From Selenomonas sp. WCT3 (GTDB taxonomy: Bacteria; Bacillota; Negativicutes; Selenomonadales; Selenomonadaceae): a stretch of DNA of 40,204 bases. The notes beneath the pieces were generated by a model. The model was given only the letters and a program-made list of their open reading frames with translations. It ran no database searches and was not told where the DNA came from. The translations under genes were made by a program, and so were the position numbers. The stretch is from the NCBI GenBank assembly GCA_900100835.1, contig FNCM01000020.1, forward strand, positions 1 through 40,204, in the 5' to 3' direction. Shown in pieces: positions 8,256 to 17,675 of the stretch; position 1 is the stretch's first letter; each line of letters opens with the position of its first letter.

Positions 8256-8328
8256 TAGCGTTATCGCTACTATTTAATAATCAGATCTCTGACTCCTTTT
8301 TTTACCCCTGAAATCTACAATGTGCCAG

Positions 8329-8360
8329 AAAAGCTCGCCGGTATTTACTGGCGAGCTTTT
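8329..8360 (+). terminator. Terminator after the phospholipase/nuclease gene
   Basis: AAAAGCTCGCC and GGCGAGCTTTT form a stem with a short ATTTAC-type loop. It ends in four T, so it is of moderate strength. It separates the 5373-8255 group from the CpdB-like pair. Confidence 0.75.
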
Positions 8361-8404
8361 CGGTGTAAAATAAGGAATGGAGTTCTACGGAAAAGAGGGT
8401 TATT

Positions 8405-10072
8405 ATGTTTGGCAAAAAATCGTTAAAGGTTATGGTATTGGCCGCACTTACGGCGGCCGTTACAACGGGCACGGCGTTTGCGGGCGATCTTACCGTCTAC
8501 TCGACGTCGGATATCCATGGCAGTGTCATTGGCTGGGATTATTTCCGCGCCCAAAAAGCGGATTTGGGGCTGGCCAAGGTCAGTACGATTATTAACGAAG
8601 GGCGCAAGGCCAAGACGAAGGATGATGCCGTCCTTGTCATCGATGGTGGCGATATCATCCAGGGCACGCCGCTGGATACCTATATGGTCCAGCATCCGCA
8701 GGAGTGGAAGGCTGGCCAGCACCCCATGTTTACGGCATTCAACAAGATTGGCTACGATGCCATCGAGCTGGGCAACCATGAGTTTAATTTTGGCCTAGGC
8801 TATCTCCAGAAGGTCATCGGCAAGAATAAGAATGTCCTTGGTGCCAACGTCATCGACGATAAGACGGGCAAGACCTGGTCTGGGGTGCGTCCGTACCTCA
8901 TCAAGACGGTCAAGGTCGACGGCGAGAAGGTAAAGGTCGGCATCATCGGTACCGATACCCCGGCGATTCCGAATTTCGAGGACCCGTCCCATTTCGCTGG
9001 GGTTCATTTTGTCAGCCAGGTGCCGGTCATGCAGCAGTGCATCAAGGAACTCAAGGCGCAGGGCGTGGATATTCTCATCGGCGTGTCTCATTCCGGCGTG
9101 CCGCGTGGGGACCGCAACAGCGAGGAAAACCAAGTCGTAGCGATTGCGGAGGCCTGCCCCGAGCTCGACCTTTTGATTTGCGCGCATAATCATGTCGTCA
9201 TCGACAATGCCAACGGGGTGACAGGCCCGGATGGTACGGTCTATAAAGATGCGGTGATAAATGGTGTACCCGTGGTCGAGAGCGGCAAAGATGGCAAATT
9301 CGTGGGCAAGAGCCAGTTGACGCTCAAAAAAGTTGCGGGGAAATGGCAGGTCGAAAAAGTCACGACGCAGGCGATTCCTACGAAGGGCGTAGCCGATGAT
9401 CCAGCCATCGTCAAACTGGCCAAGCCCTGGCATGAAAAGACGCTCAAGCATCTGCAGACGGTAGTCGGCGAGGCATCGGATGTTTTCCTCGGTGCGGAGT
9501 CGAACCATCAGGATTCGGCCATCGTCGACCTCGTCAATGAAGTCCAGCGTCACTATGCGGGCACTCAGCTTTCGGCGGCAGCCTCGTTCAACACGAGCCA
9601 GAACATTGATAAAGGGCCGATTACGCTGCAGGAAATGTCAGGACTCTACATCTATGAGAATTATCTCTATGGTATCGAGATTACCGGTGCGGAGCTCAAA
9701 AAATATATGGAACACGCCGCCAGCTTCTATGGGACGAGCCCGGACTACAACTACGATATGCTGCAGGGCGCAGACTATACCATCGACCTGACGAAACCCG
9801 TCGGCAGCCGTATCACCAAGCTCCAGTATCAGGGCAAGGATGTCAAGGATACCGACAAATACACCCTGGCCATCAACGACTACCGTATGAACGGCGGCAG
9901 CGGCTACATGGCCGCCATGGGCTACACCAATGGCAAAAAGCCCAAAGTCGTATTCGACTCCATGCGCAAATACGGCGACGACGGTCAAATGCGTTCACTG
10001 ATGATTCGCTACGTCAAAGAAAAGGGTACGATTGCGCCGGTCTGTGACAATAACTGGACGGTAATCCAATAA
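8405..10072 (+). CDS. CpdB/UshA-family exported nucleotidase (2',3'-cyclic phosphodiesterase / nucleotidase), copy 1
   Basis: This 555-residue protein has a signal peptide ending AFA. The calcineurin-like metallophosphatase domain (about 28-330) shows STSDIHG (D36, H38), IDGGDIIQGTPLD, ELGNHEFNFG (N124, H125), IGVSHSG and CAHNHVV. The 5'-nucleotidase C-terminal domain (about 350-540) has AAASFNTSQNID, ending in the substrate-pocket region YRMNGGSGY. The combined DIHG...WDYF and YDMLQGADYTIDL features resemble CpdB/YfkN, which take 2',3'-cyclic nucleotides and 3'-nucleotides to nucleosides in the periplasm. A GAGG site precedes the ATG. It is followed after 16 bases by a paralogue in the same operon. 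Confidence 0.9.
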   Translation: MFGKKSLKVMVLAALTAAVTTGTAFAGDLTVYSTSDIHGSVIGWDYFRAQKADLGLAKVSTIINEGRKAKTKDDAVLVIDGGDIIQGTPLDTYMVQHPQEWKAGQHPMFTAFNKIGYDAIELGNHEFNFGLGYLQKVIGKNKNVLGANVIDDKTGKTWSGVRPYLIKTVKVDGEKVKVGIIGTDTPAIPNFEDPSHFAGVHFVSQVPVMQQCIKELKAQGVDILIGVSHSGVPRGDRNSEENQVVAIAEACPELDLLICAHNHVVIDNANGVTGPDGTVYKDAVINGVPVVESGKDGKFVGKSQLTLKKVAGKWQVEKVTTQAIPTKGVADDPAIVKLAKPWHEKTLKHLQTVVGEASDVFLGAESNHQDSAIVDLVNEVQRHYAGTQLSAAASFNTSQNIDKGPITLQEMSGLYIYENYLYGIEITGAELKKYMEHAASFYGTSPDYNYDMLQGADYTIDLTKPVGSRITKLQYQGKDVKDTDKYTLAINDYRMNGGSGYMAAMGYTNGKKPKVVFDSMRKYGDDGQMRSLMIRYVKEKGTIAPVCDNNWTVIQ

Positions 10073-10088
10073 CTATGAGGGAAATAAT

Positions 10089-11903
10089 ATGTATATGAGA
10101 AAAATGAAGAAACTTTTTATTGCAAGCTGTTTGTCAATGGCATTGGCTGGCGGCTGGACTTCGGCGGTTGGTTTTGCTGCTGAGGCGGAAGATACAGTGA
10201 CGATCACTATCTTGGGGACGTCGGATGTCCATGGACGATTTATGCCCTGGGATTATGCGACGGATTGTGAGGATCGGTCCGGCAGTTTAGTACAGCTTAG
10301 CACCATGATTCAGGAAATCCGTGCCGAGAATCCCCATACGATTCTCGTGGATTGTGGGGATTCTATTCAGGATAACAGCGTGGAGCAGTTCAATAAAGCC
10401 AAAGCCCAGCCCATGGTGGTGGCGATGAATGAAATGGGCTATGATACTTGGACGATGGGAAATCATGAGTTCAATTTCGGCCTTGATGTGCTGAAGCATG
10501 TTACCCGCCAATTCAAGGGGAAGCCCCTCTGTGGCAATGTGTATTGGGAAAACGGAAAGCGCTTTATGCCAGCTTCGACGGTTATTAAGAAAGCCGGCAT
10601 CCGCGTTGGCATCATTGGCATGGATACCCCGATGATTGCCGAGTTTGAAAAGGATTCAGACCACCTGAAGGGGGTGGTAGTCAAAAACCCCAGGAGGGAG
10701 ACGCGGAAGGCTATCGAAGAACTTTCCGGCAAGGCGGATGTTCTGATTGGCGTTCTGCACATGGGGGTGGACAATGAGAACGATAATGCCGATACTGGTG
10801 TGACGGATATCGCCAAGGCTTGTCCGGAACTTGCCGCTATCGTGGCCGGTCATATGCATCAAAATGTCACGAGCAAGACGATAAATGGCGTTTTGGTATC
10901 GGAACCGTTTAAATATGGCAAGGCTCTGACCCGGATCGATTTGACTTTCAAAAAGGATAAAGGCAAGTTTGTACTGACCGATAAAAAGGCCCAGACCCTT
11001 CCCGTGGGCAAAGCTGCTTCGGATGAGCGGCTGGTGAAGGTACTGGCACCATTCCATGAGCAGGCTCGGGCCGTTGCCAATGAAAAAATTGGTGAGGTCG
11101 CCGGTATGAATATGGTTCCTGAGGATACCATGCCGGGAATCAGTGAAGTGCAGGTGGCGGATACGCCGCTGACGAATTTCCTCAATGAGGTCCAGCTTCA
11201 TTACAGCGGGGCTGATGTAGTTTCCGTCATTATCAGCCGTGACAATGCCCAGCAGGCAGTGGGCCCCATCCGCCGCAAGGACATTGCCTTCAACTATCAG
11301 TATACGGGTGGGGAGACGACCCTTTACGAGGTTACGGGCCGTGACCTCAAAGACTATATGGAATGGTCGGCAGCGTATTTTAATCAGAAACAGCCGGGGG
11401 ATATTGCCCCGAGCTATAATCCTGTCCGCCGGGCTTCGAAGTACAGTACCAATGATATTTTTGGTGGGGTGAATTATGAGATTGACTTGACCCAGCCAGT
11501 GGGCCAGCGCATCAAGAATCTTCGCATCAAGAAGACGGGGCGGGCAATCGCCGATGGTGATAAAATCAAACTGGGGATGAATGCCTATCGCATGAATCAG
11601 CTGGTTGCCAAGGGCGGTGCCCTGGAAGGCCGCAGCTTCCCGCAGCTTTGGACGTCGCTTCAAGCATTTGGGGAAACGGAAGGTACTATTCGCAATATGA
11701 CCATCCGTTATATCCGCGAGGTCAAAAAAGGAAAAATCGACGTCAAACCTGTATGTGATTGGAAAATCACCGGATTCGACAAGAGCAGTGCCGACTATCA
11801 AAAAGCCGCTGCCCAGCTTAAAAATGGCACAATCAAGCTTCATAACTCCGAAGATGGAAAATACACCAATATAGAATCTATTAATAAAAAGGATTTGAAG
11901 TAA
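10089..11903 (+). CDS. CpdB/UshA-family exported nucleotidase, copy 2
   Basis: This 604-residue paralogue of the preceding gene has the same two domains. The metallophosphatase motifs are GTSDVHGR (D46, H48), VDCGDSIQDNS, TMGNHEFNFG, IGVLHMG and AGHMHQN. The C-terminal domain contains VISRDNAQQAVGPI and YRMNQLVAKGG. The signal peptide ends about residue 32. Compared with copy 1, CGDSIQD replaces GGDIIQG, the C-terminal aromatic pocket is rearranged, and a Lys-rich tail of about 45 residues is added. The two copies may therefore differ in substrate, for example 5'- against 2',3'-cyclic nucleotides. The ATG at 10089 is preceded by GAGGG at good spacing. Confidence 0.88.
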   Translation: MYMRKMKKLFIASCLSMALAGGWTSAVGFAAEAEDTVTITILGTSDVHGRFMPWDYATDCEDRSGSLVQLSTMIQEIRAENPHTILVDCGDSIQDNSVEQFNKAKAQPMVVAMNEMGYDTWTMGNHEFNFGLDVLKHVTRQFKGKPLCGNVYWENGKRFMPASTVIKKAGIRVGIIGMDTPMIAEFEKDSDHLKGVVVKNPRRETRKAIEELSGKADVLIGVLHMGVDNENDNADTGVTDIAKACPELAAIVAGHMHQNVTSKTINGVLVSEPFKYGKALTRIDLTFKKDKGKFVLTDKKAQTLPVGKAASDERLVKVLAPFHEQARAVANEKIGEVAGMNMVPEDTMPGISEVQVADTPLTNFLNEVQLHYSGADVVSVIISRDNAQQAVGPIRRKDIAFNYQYTGGETTLYEVTGRDLKDYMEWSAAYFNQKQPGDIAPSYNPVRRASKYSTNDIFGGVNYEIDLTQPVGQRIKNLRIKKTGRAIADGDKIKLGMNAYRMNQLVAKGGALEGRSFPQLWTSLQAFGETEGTIRNMTIRYIREVKKGKIDVKPVCDWKITGFDKSSADYQKAAAQLKNGTIKLHNSEDGKYTNIESINKKDLK

Positions 11904-11927
11904 TCAAAGCCAAGGTTCGGCAAAAAT

Positions 11928-11980
11928 AAAAGGATTCGCCATGCGCTGCCTTGACAGGCGCAGCATGGCGAATCCTTTTT
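11928..11980. terminator. Bidirectional terminator
   Basis: AAAAGGATTCGCCATGC pairs exactly with GCATGGCGAATCCTTTT, with a TTGACA-containing loop and a T-run. It lies between the convergent nucleotidase and mqnA genes and serves both. Confidence 0.9.
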
Positions 11981-12818
11981 ATCGTTTTACATCAGCCAGT
12001 TTGATTTCTGGTATGTGTTCGATGAGGTTCATTTGATGGGCGAGGCTGTAGAAGGTCTTTAGGCCTTCGAGGTATTCTTCGGTCAAATCCCAATGGATGG
12101 TGGGGCCGAGATAGTCATCGAGCTGCTCATAGGTAAAGGGCTTATGGGGCAAGACGGATTCGATGATTTCTTTCTTGTGGTCCATTCCCGTTTGAAAGGC
12201 GCGGCGGATGCGATCGTAGACGAGTTGGAGCATCGCCGGATTCTGCTCGGCGAAGGTCTTGTTGGCCACCCAGAGGGCGTAGACCATTTTTTGACCGGTC
12301 ATTTTTTTCCATTCGTGGCCCAGGTCGTAATAGTAGAGGTCTGGCTGTTTATGATGGTAGAGCCAGAGGGCGTCGTCGCCGATGAGCAGGGAGGCTGTCG
12401 CATCCTCAGGGATGGGAGATTCAGGCGTGATGTGGCGCACGAAGTAGTTGGGAATCGCGCCATAGGCACCGCGCAGGATGATTTTGAGCAGGCAGTGAGA
12501 GGTGGCCGATTTTGCCGTCAGGATGATTTTGTCATCGGTTATATCATCGATGGGCTTGCGGGAGACCAGCAGGATGCTTTGAACCGCTCCGTCCGTGCTG
12601 ATGCAAACGTCCGGCAGGACGACAAGTTCTTCACTGTCGCGGGCGTAGACAATTGACGATACATTGCTGACGTCGAGGCGGTGATTGACAATGTCATTAT
12701 TGAGAACAGCTGGTACACCACGCGTGATGGATAGACCTTGGTCGGCGCCGTGGGCATAGCTCCAGGTAAGTGGCAGTACGTTCAAAAAATTGATATGTCC
12801 AACTCTGGGACAGCTCAT
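11979..12818 (-). CDS. mqnA: Chorismate dehydratase MqnA (futalosine menaquinone pathway)
   Basis: MqnA converts chorismate to 3-[(1-carboxyvinyl)oxy]benzoate, the first step of menaquinone synthesis by the futalosine route, in the cytoplasm. This 279-residue protein has the periplasmic-binding-protein-like fold of the family: RVGHINFLNVLPLTW at the N-terminus, DVSNVSSIVYARD, and LLIGDDALWLY with YYYDLGHEWKKMTG. I start it at 12818 (MSCPRVGH), because AAAGGAGG lies 6 bases upstream of that ATG; a longer frame to 12842 would place the ribosome site inside the gene. It stands alone: no other mqn gene is in the window, so the rest of the pathway must be elsewhere. A TATAAT-like box on the minus strand lies at 12859-12854. 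Confidence 0.88.
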   Translation of the reverse strand: MSCPRVGHINFLNVLPLTWSYAHGADQGLSITRGVPAVLNNDIVNHRLDVSNVSSIVYARDSEELVVLPDVCISTDGAVQSILLVSRKPIDDITDDKIILTAKSATSHCLLKIILRGAYGAIPNYFVRHITPESPIPEDATASLLIGDDALWLYHHKQPDLYYYDLGHEWKKMTGQKMVYALWVANKTFAEQNPAMLQLVYDRIRRAFQTGMDHKKEIIESVLPHKPFTYEQLDDYLGPTIHWDLTEEYLEGLKTFYSLAHQMNLIEHIPEIKLADVKR

Positions 12819-12950
12819 AGGTGTTCCTCCTTTTCGTTGCAATTGGTAGTTCTATTATACATGATTATGTCTTTGGCGCGCAGAAAAATATTGGCAAGGG
12901 CTTTGTGTATTATATATAGGTTAGAAAATATCTGAAAATAGCGAGGAATC

Positions 12951-13005
12951 TTGACTTTTCGATAGGGGTTCGCTAAAATTATTTGATAGAGTCAACAAGA
13001 TTGAC
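12951..13005 (+). promoter_or_regulatory. Promoter and candidate MarR operator of the efflux operon
   Basis: TTGACT (12951-12956) and TAAAAT (12974-12979) are separated by 17 bases, so transcription would start near 12986. Immediately after lies the dyad GTCAACAAGATTGAC (12991-13005: GTCAA, five bases, TTGAC). A repressor there would block early elongation. MarR proteins often bind such sites in front of their own gene. Confidence 0.7.
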
Positions 13006-13043
13006 GGGGATTATGGAAGGGATAATTTTAGGGAGGAATAATT

Positions 13044-13526
13044 ATGGATGATTATGTAAATGTTGGCCGTTGGTTCTCGATTCTACATCGCCGTTCGCAG
13101 CTCTTTATAGTCGAAGCCTGCCAGAAATTACATCTTACTTTCTCGGAATATATCATGCTCATCCGCATTTTTGACAATGAGGGAGCGAAGCAGGATGAGC
13201 TTGCCAATATGCTTTATTTGGATAAAGCGGTAGTCACGCGTACGGTAAATCTGTTGCAGGAGAAGGGCTTTATCTATCGGGAAGTCGATCCTGCAGACCG
13301 ACGCGTCAAGCATATTTTCCTCACGGAATACGGCCGTGAGCAGCATCAGTTCCTGCGCAATATCATTCAGGGGTGGATTGATTATCTGGTCCGCGATATG
13401 AAGCAGGACGATATCCAGCATTTGTTCAACGGGTTTAACGAGCTGGTTACGAAGGCCTGTGAGGCTGACCTCGTGAAACTCGCGCGAAATTTGCCTTCAG
13501 GAGGCGACGTTCATGAAAAAATATAA
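13044..13526 (+). CDS. MarR-family transcriptional regulator
   Basis: This 160-residue winged-helix regulator carries the MarR core at about 30-110: SEYIMLIRIFDNEGAKQDEL, a recognition helix in LYLDKAVVTRTVNLL, and the wing YREVDPADRRVKHIFLTEYG with the D-x-R-D/R signature. MarR proteins are dimers, usually repressors released by small ligands. It is first in an operon with the adaptor (14-base overlap) and the RND pump, so it probably controls them from the operator at 12991-13005. GGGAGGAA precedes the ATG. Confidence 0.92.
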   Translation: MDDYVNVGRWFSILHRRSQLFIVEACQKLHLTFSEYIMLIRIFDNEGAKQDELANMLYLDKAVVTRTVNLLQEKGFIYREVDPADRRVKHIFLTEYGREQHQFLRNIIQGWIDYLVRDMKQDDIQHLFNGFNELVTKACEADLVKLARNLPSGGDVHEKI

Positions 13527-14604
13527 GCTGAGTTTTTTGGCTTGCTTTTTGGCGGTTGTGTGTCTTTTGGCCGTTGGTTGCGGCAGTAAGGATACTAAGA
13601 CAGTGAAAGCACCGCTGGTAAAAACACAGCAGGTTGGCAGTGGCTCACTCAATGACAGCAGTTCCTATTCGGGAACCGTGCGCGGACGCTATGAAACGAA
13701 TATGTCGTTTCAGGTTGGCGGTCAGATTTTGAGCCGCAATGTGCAGGTCGGTTCGCCGGTCCGTGCCGGGGATGTGCTGATGGTTATCGACAGCCGTGAT
13801 GTGGTACAGAAGGCCAATCAGGGAGATGCGCAGGTGGCTTCGGCCCGGGCAAATCTCGACCTTGCCCAGCGCAATCTGGCTCGTTACAGCCAGCTTTATC
13901 AGGAAAACGCGGTGGCGGCGGTAACGCTGGATCAGTATCAGGCAAGTTATGATTCCGCGTTTGCTTCGTATCAGAATGCCTTGGCCCAGGCAGCCCAGGG
14001 GCATAATGCCATGGGGTATACTAATCTCACGGCGGGGGCTAATGGTGTCGTATCGGCAATCAATGCCGAGGAAGGACAGATCGTTGGGGCTGGTCAGACG
14101 GTGCTGACGCTCGTGCAGACGAATGAGCTGGAGGTCGAAATCAATGTGCCGGAAAACCGTGTCGCGGATGTAGCTGTGGGCGCACCGGTGACCGTGAATT
14201 TCTGGGCGCTGCATGACCGGGCGGACGGTGTTGTCCGCGAGGTGGCACCGATGGCCGATAATGCGGCCCGCACGTATCGCGTCCGCATTTCGGTACCGAA
14301 TCCGCCGACGGGCATGCAGCTTGGCATGACGGCCAGTGTGTCGTTTGCGCCGCAAATCAGTGGCGGCGAGGGCACCGCTGATTCGGCGGTACTGCCGCTC
14401 GCGGCTATTTATCAGAACGGAGATACCCCGCAGGTTTGGGTTGTCGGGGACGATAATACGGTCAGCCTTAAATCGGTTTCCGTTGAGGACTTTGGCGATA
14501 ATCAGGTATTGGTTCATGGCCTTGATGCTGCCGATGTGGTGGTTACGGCTGGCGTCCATAAACTTCATGAGGGGCAATCCGTACGGACGGAGGCGGACTC
14601 ATGA
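13513..14604 (+). CDS. RND efflux membrane-fusion protein (periplasmic adaptor lipoprotein)
   Basis: This 363-residue protein has a lipoprotein signal peptide: hydrophobic stretch then LLAVGCGSK, with Cys23 as the lipid-bearing residue. It has the HlyD/AcrA layout: beta-barrel and lipoyl half (NMSFQVGGQILSRNVQVGS), alpha-helical hairpin (about 100-165, SARANLDLAQRNLARYSQLY), second lipoyl half (GVVSAINAEEGQIVGAGQ), then the membrane-proximal domain. It links the inner-membrane RND pump to an outer-membrane channel. AGGAGG lies inside the end of marR, and the gene overlaps the permease start by ATGA, which points to translational coupling. Confidence 0.93.
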   Translation: MKKYKLSFLACFLAVVCLLAVGCGSKDTKTVKAPLVKTQQVGSGSLNDSSSYSGTVRGRYETNMSFQVGGQILSRNVQVGSPVRAGDVLMVIDSRDVVQKANQGDAQVASARANLDLAQRNLARYSQLYQENAVAAVTLDQYQASYDSAFASYQNALAQAAQGHNAMGYTNLTAGANGVVSAINAEEGQIVGAGQTVLTLVQTNELEVEINVPENRVADVAVGAPVTVNFWALHDRADGVVREVAPMADNAARTYRVRISVPNPPTGMQLGMTASVSFAPQISGGEGTADSAVLPLAAIYQNGDTPQVWVVGDDNTVSLKSVSVEDFGDNQVLVHGLDAADVVVTAGVHKLHEGQSVRTEADS

Positions 14605-17600
14605 CGAATCTTACCGAATTATCGCTGAAGCATCGGGCCCTGGTCTGGTACTTTATTATTATGACGGCTATCGGTGGTCTCGTGGCGTATTTTCAGCTGG
14701 GCCGCATGGAGGACCCGCAGTTTACCATCCGCCAGATGGTCATTACGGCTGCCTGGCCTGGGGCTACGGCGGAGGAAATGCAGGAGCAGGTCACGGATAA
14801 ACTGGAAAAACGGCTCCAGGATACGCCGGGGCTCGACTCCATCAACAGTGAGACCCGGGAGGGGCAAACGGTTATCTATGTGAAATTGAAGGATACCGTT
14901 GCCAAAGACCAAATCCGGCCGACTTGGCGTGACGTCCGCAATTTCTGTGAGGATGTCAAAAAGGATTTGCCCCAGGGTGTTTATGGCCCTTATTATAATG
15001 ACCGTTTTGATGACGTCTATGGCTCCATCTATGCAGTCACGGGCGATGGCTATAACTATGAGGAAATGCGCGAGTATGCGGAAAAGACGCGCCGCATGCT
15101 GCTCAATGTTTCGAGCGTCCAGAAGGTGGAACTTATCGGCGTCCAGCCGGAGAAGGTCTATGTAGAGATCCAGAAGGATAAACTGGCAGAACTGGGCATC
15201 AGTCCGCAGGTCATTGCCAATTCCCTCAAGACCCAGAATGAAATGACGGCATCCGGTGAGGTGGAGACGGAATCCAACAACGTCTACTTGCGCGTCAGTG
15301 GCATGTTCCAGGATGTCGAGGCCATCCGCGAGATGCCAATCAATGCCAACGGCAAGGTGTTCCGTCTCGGGGATATCGCCACGGTAGAGCGCCGGTTTGT
15401 CGACCCTGCCAAGCCGAAGATGTTCTATAACGGTGAGCCGGCTATCGGGATCGCCGTGTCGATGGAAAATGGCGGCAATATCCTGCAGTTAGGGGAGGAT
15501 CTTAAGGCAAAAATCGGGGAAATCCAGCAGGAAGTTCCCGTAGGTATTGAAGTCCATCAGGTTTCGGACCAGCCGAAGGTGGTTGACCAGTCTATCCATG
15601 ACTTCGTCAAGACGCTGGTCGAGGCCATCGTTATCGTGTTGGCGGTCAGCTTCCTGTCGCTCGGCGTGCGCACGGGCATGGTGGTTGCCGGCTGTATCCC
15701 GCTGGTACTTTGTGCGGTGTTCCTCATCATGTATGCGCTGAACATCGATTTGCACAAGGTCTCCTTGGGCGCCCTTATCATCGCTTTGGGCCTTTTGGTG
15801 GACGATGCCATTATTGCGGTGGAGATGATGAGCGTCAAGCTTGAGATGGGTCTCAACCGCTTTGAGGCGGCCTGCTATGCCTTCCGGGCAACGGCCAAGC
15901 CCATGCTGACGGGTACCCTCATCACCTGTTCGGGCTTTATTCCGGTGGCCTTTTCCAAAGGCATGGCCAGTGAGTTCTGCCAGGCCCTTTTCCCGGTTAT
16001 CGGGGCGGCTCTGTTGATTTCCTGGCTGGTGTCGGTTATGGTGGCACCGCTTTTCGGCTATCATTTGATTCGCGTAGAGGTCAAGAAGGATGAAGACGGC
16101 AAGATCGACCCCTATCAGAGCAAGTTCTATACGATGTTCCGTAAGGTGCTCGTCTGGTTCCTCGAACATCGGAAACTCGTCCTCGGGGCCACGGCGGCTT
16201 TGTTTGTCGTTTCGGTTGGCATGATGAAATTCATCAAGCAGGAATTCTTCCCGACGTCGACGCGACCGGAAATCCTGATTGAGATGAAACTGCCCGAGGG
16301 CTCCTCGATGGCTGCCAGCCAGGAAGTCTGTGACCGCATGTCTTCGTGGCTGCAGGACCGGCAGGAATTGCTGTCCAACTACTCGTATTATGTGGGCCGC
16401 TATGCGCCGCGTTTCGTGCTGACGGTCAATCCGAAGGCTGAGACGGATAATGCCGCACAGTTTGTCATTGTGGCTAAGGATACCAAGTCCCGGGAGAAAC
16501 TCACCGAGGAACTCAATCAGGCCTTTAATGACGAGTTTTCTGATGTGCGCGCTAAGATTCAGTTCATCCAGACTGGTCCGCCGGCTGATTATCCGGTGAT
16601 GCTGCGGGTGACGGGCTATACGACGGAACAGACGAAGGAATTGGCCCAGCAAGTGGCCGATATCGTGGCCAAGGACCCCAATAACTATAACGTCAATACG
16701 TCCTGGGGGGATAAGAGCAAAGTCATGCACTTGGAACTTGACCAGGATAAACTGCGCGCGCTGGGTGTTTCCAGCCAATCGGTTTCCCAGCAGATTTATA
16801 CGGCGGTGACTGGCGCGAAGGCGGCGGAGTTCTACAAGGGTGACCGCACCATTGACATCGATTTGCGCTTGGCGGGAGAAGACCGCAAGGATTTGGCACA
16901 GATGAAGAGCCTGCCGATTTATCTAGGGCAGGCTGGCTATGTGCCGCTGGAGCAGATTGCCAAGATTTCCTACGGTGCGGAAGATGGCTTTATCGAGCGC
17001 CGCAATCTGATGCCGACAATTACCGTTCAGGCTGATGTTCATGACGGTACGGCTAACGATGCCACGAAGAAGGCCTATGAGGCAACGGCACAGCTGCGCA
17101 AGGATTTACCCTTTGGCTGCAGCATTGAGCCGGCGGGAGCATTGGAGGACAGCAACAAGAGTGTTGGCTTCCTGCTCCAGCCGGTTCCCGTGATGATTTT
17201 CATCATCATGACGCTGCTGATGTTCCAGCTTGGCAGTGCCAAACAGATGATACTTACGGTGCTTACGGCACCGCTGGGGCTTATCGGCGTTTCCTGGGGC
17301 ATGCTGCTGACGGGTTCGGCCATGGGATTTGTGGCGGAACTTGGCATCCTGGCGCTTTTTGGTATGATTATCCGGAATTCCGTTATCCTTATCGATCAGA
17401 TCCAGAAGCATCTGGCGGATGGGGAGACGCCTTGGGATGCTGTGGTAGACTCGGCCATCTTGCGCTTCCGTCCGATTATGCTGACGGCGGCCGCCGCTAT
17501 TCTCGGCATGCTGCCCCTGATGGCCAGCACTTTCTGGGGGCCAATGGCTGTGGCTATTGCCAGCGGCCTGCTGGTGGCGACCGTCTTGACGTTGTTGGTA

Positions 17601-17645
17601 TTGCCGACAATGTACGCCGTGGCGTATAAAGTACCCAAACGGTAA
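14601..17645 (+). CDS. RND-family efflux permease (AcrB/HAE-like)
   Basis: At 1014 residues this is the usual RND pump length. Two homologous halves each have one N-terminal membrane helix, a large periplasmic loop and a bundle of further helices. The proton-relay motif GLLVDDAIIAVEMM (paired Asp) is in TM4, and the second half has a matching GMIIRNSVILIDQI. The segment TAAWPGATAEEMQEQVT is typical of the heavy-family porter domain. It exports drugs or other toxic compounds by proton exchange. It overlaps the adaptor gene by 4 bases. No TolC-type channel gene follows, so the trimeric channel must be encoded elsewhere. The substrate cannot be read from sequence. Confidence 0.93.
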   Translation: MTNLTELSLKHRALVWYFIIMTAIGGLVAYFQLGRMEDPQFTIRQMVITAAWPGATAEEMQEQVTDKLEKRLQDTPGLDSINSETREGQTVIYVKLKDTVAKDQIRPTWRDVRNFCEDVKKDLPQGVYGPYYNDRFDDVYGSIYAVTGDGYNYEEMREYAEKTRRMLLNVSSVQKVELIGVQPEKVYVEIQKDKLAELGISPQVIANSLKTQNEMTASGEVETESNNVYLRVSGMFQDVEAIREMPINANGKVFRLGDIATVERRFVDPAKPKMFYNGEPAIGIAVSMENGGNILQLGEDLKAKIGEIQQEVPVGIEVHQVSDQPKVVDQSIHDFVKTLVEAIVIVLAVSFLSLGVRTGMVVAGCIPLVLCAVFLIMYALNIDLHKVSLGALIIALGLLVDDAIIAVEMMSVKLEMGLNRFEAACYAFRATAKPMLTGTLITCSGFIPVAFSKGMASEFCQALFPVIGAALLISWLVSVMVAPLFGYHLIRVEVKKDEDGKIDPYQSKFYTMFRKVLVWFLEHRKLVLGATAALFVVSVGMMKFIKQEFFPTSTRPEILIEMKLPEGSSMAASQEVCDRMSSWLQDRQELLSNYSYYVGRYAPRFVLTVNPKAETDNAAQFVIVAKDTKSREKLTEELNQAFNDEFSDVRAKIQFIQTGPPADYPVMLRVTGYTTEQTKELAQQVADIVAKDPNNYNVNTSWGDKSKVMHLELDQDKLRALGVSSQSVSQQIYTAVTGAKAAEFYKGDRTIDIDLRLAGEDRKDLAQMKSLPIYLGQAGYVPLEQIAKISYGAEDGFIERRNLMPTITVQADVHDGTANDATKKAYEATAQLRKDLPFGCSIEPAGALEDSNKSVGFLLQPVPVMIFIIMTLLMFQLGSAKQMILTVLTAPLGLIGVSWGMLLTGSAMGFVAELGILALFGMIIRNSVILIDQIQKHLADGETPWDAVVDSAILRFRPIMLTAAAAILGMLPLMASTFWGPMAVAIASGLLVATVLTLLVLPTMYAVAYKVPKR

Positions 17646-17675
17646 AAAACAAGGCGTTACGACCGACAAAAAAGA

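Noticed and set aside
15489..16778. Open frame of 429 codons opposite the RND permease
   Set aside because: His/Arg-rich shadow caused by codon bias of the pump gene.
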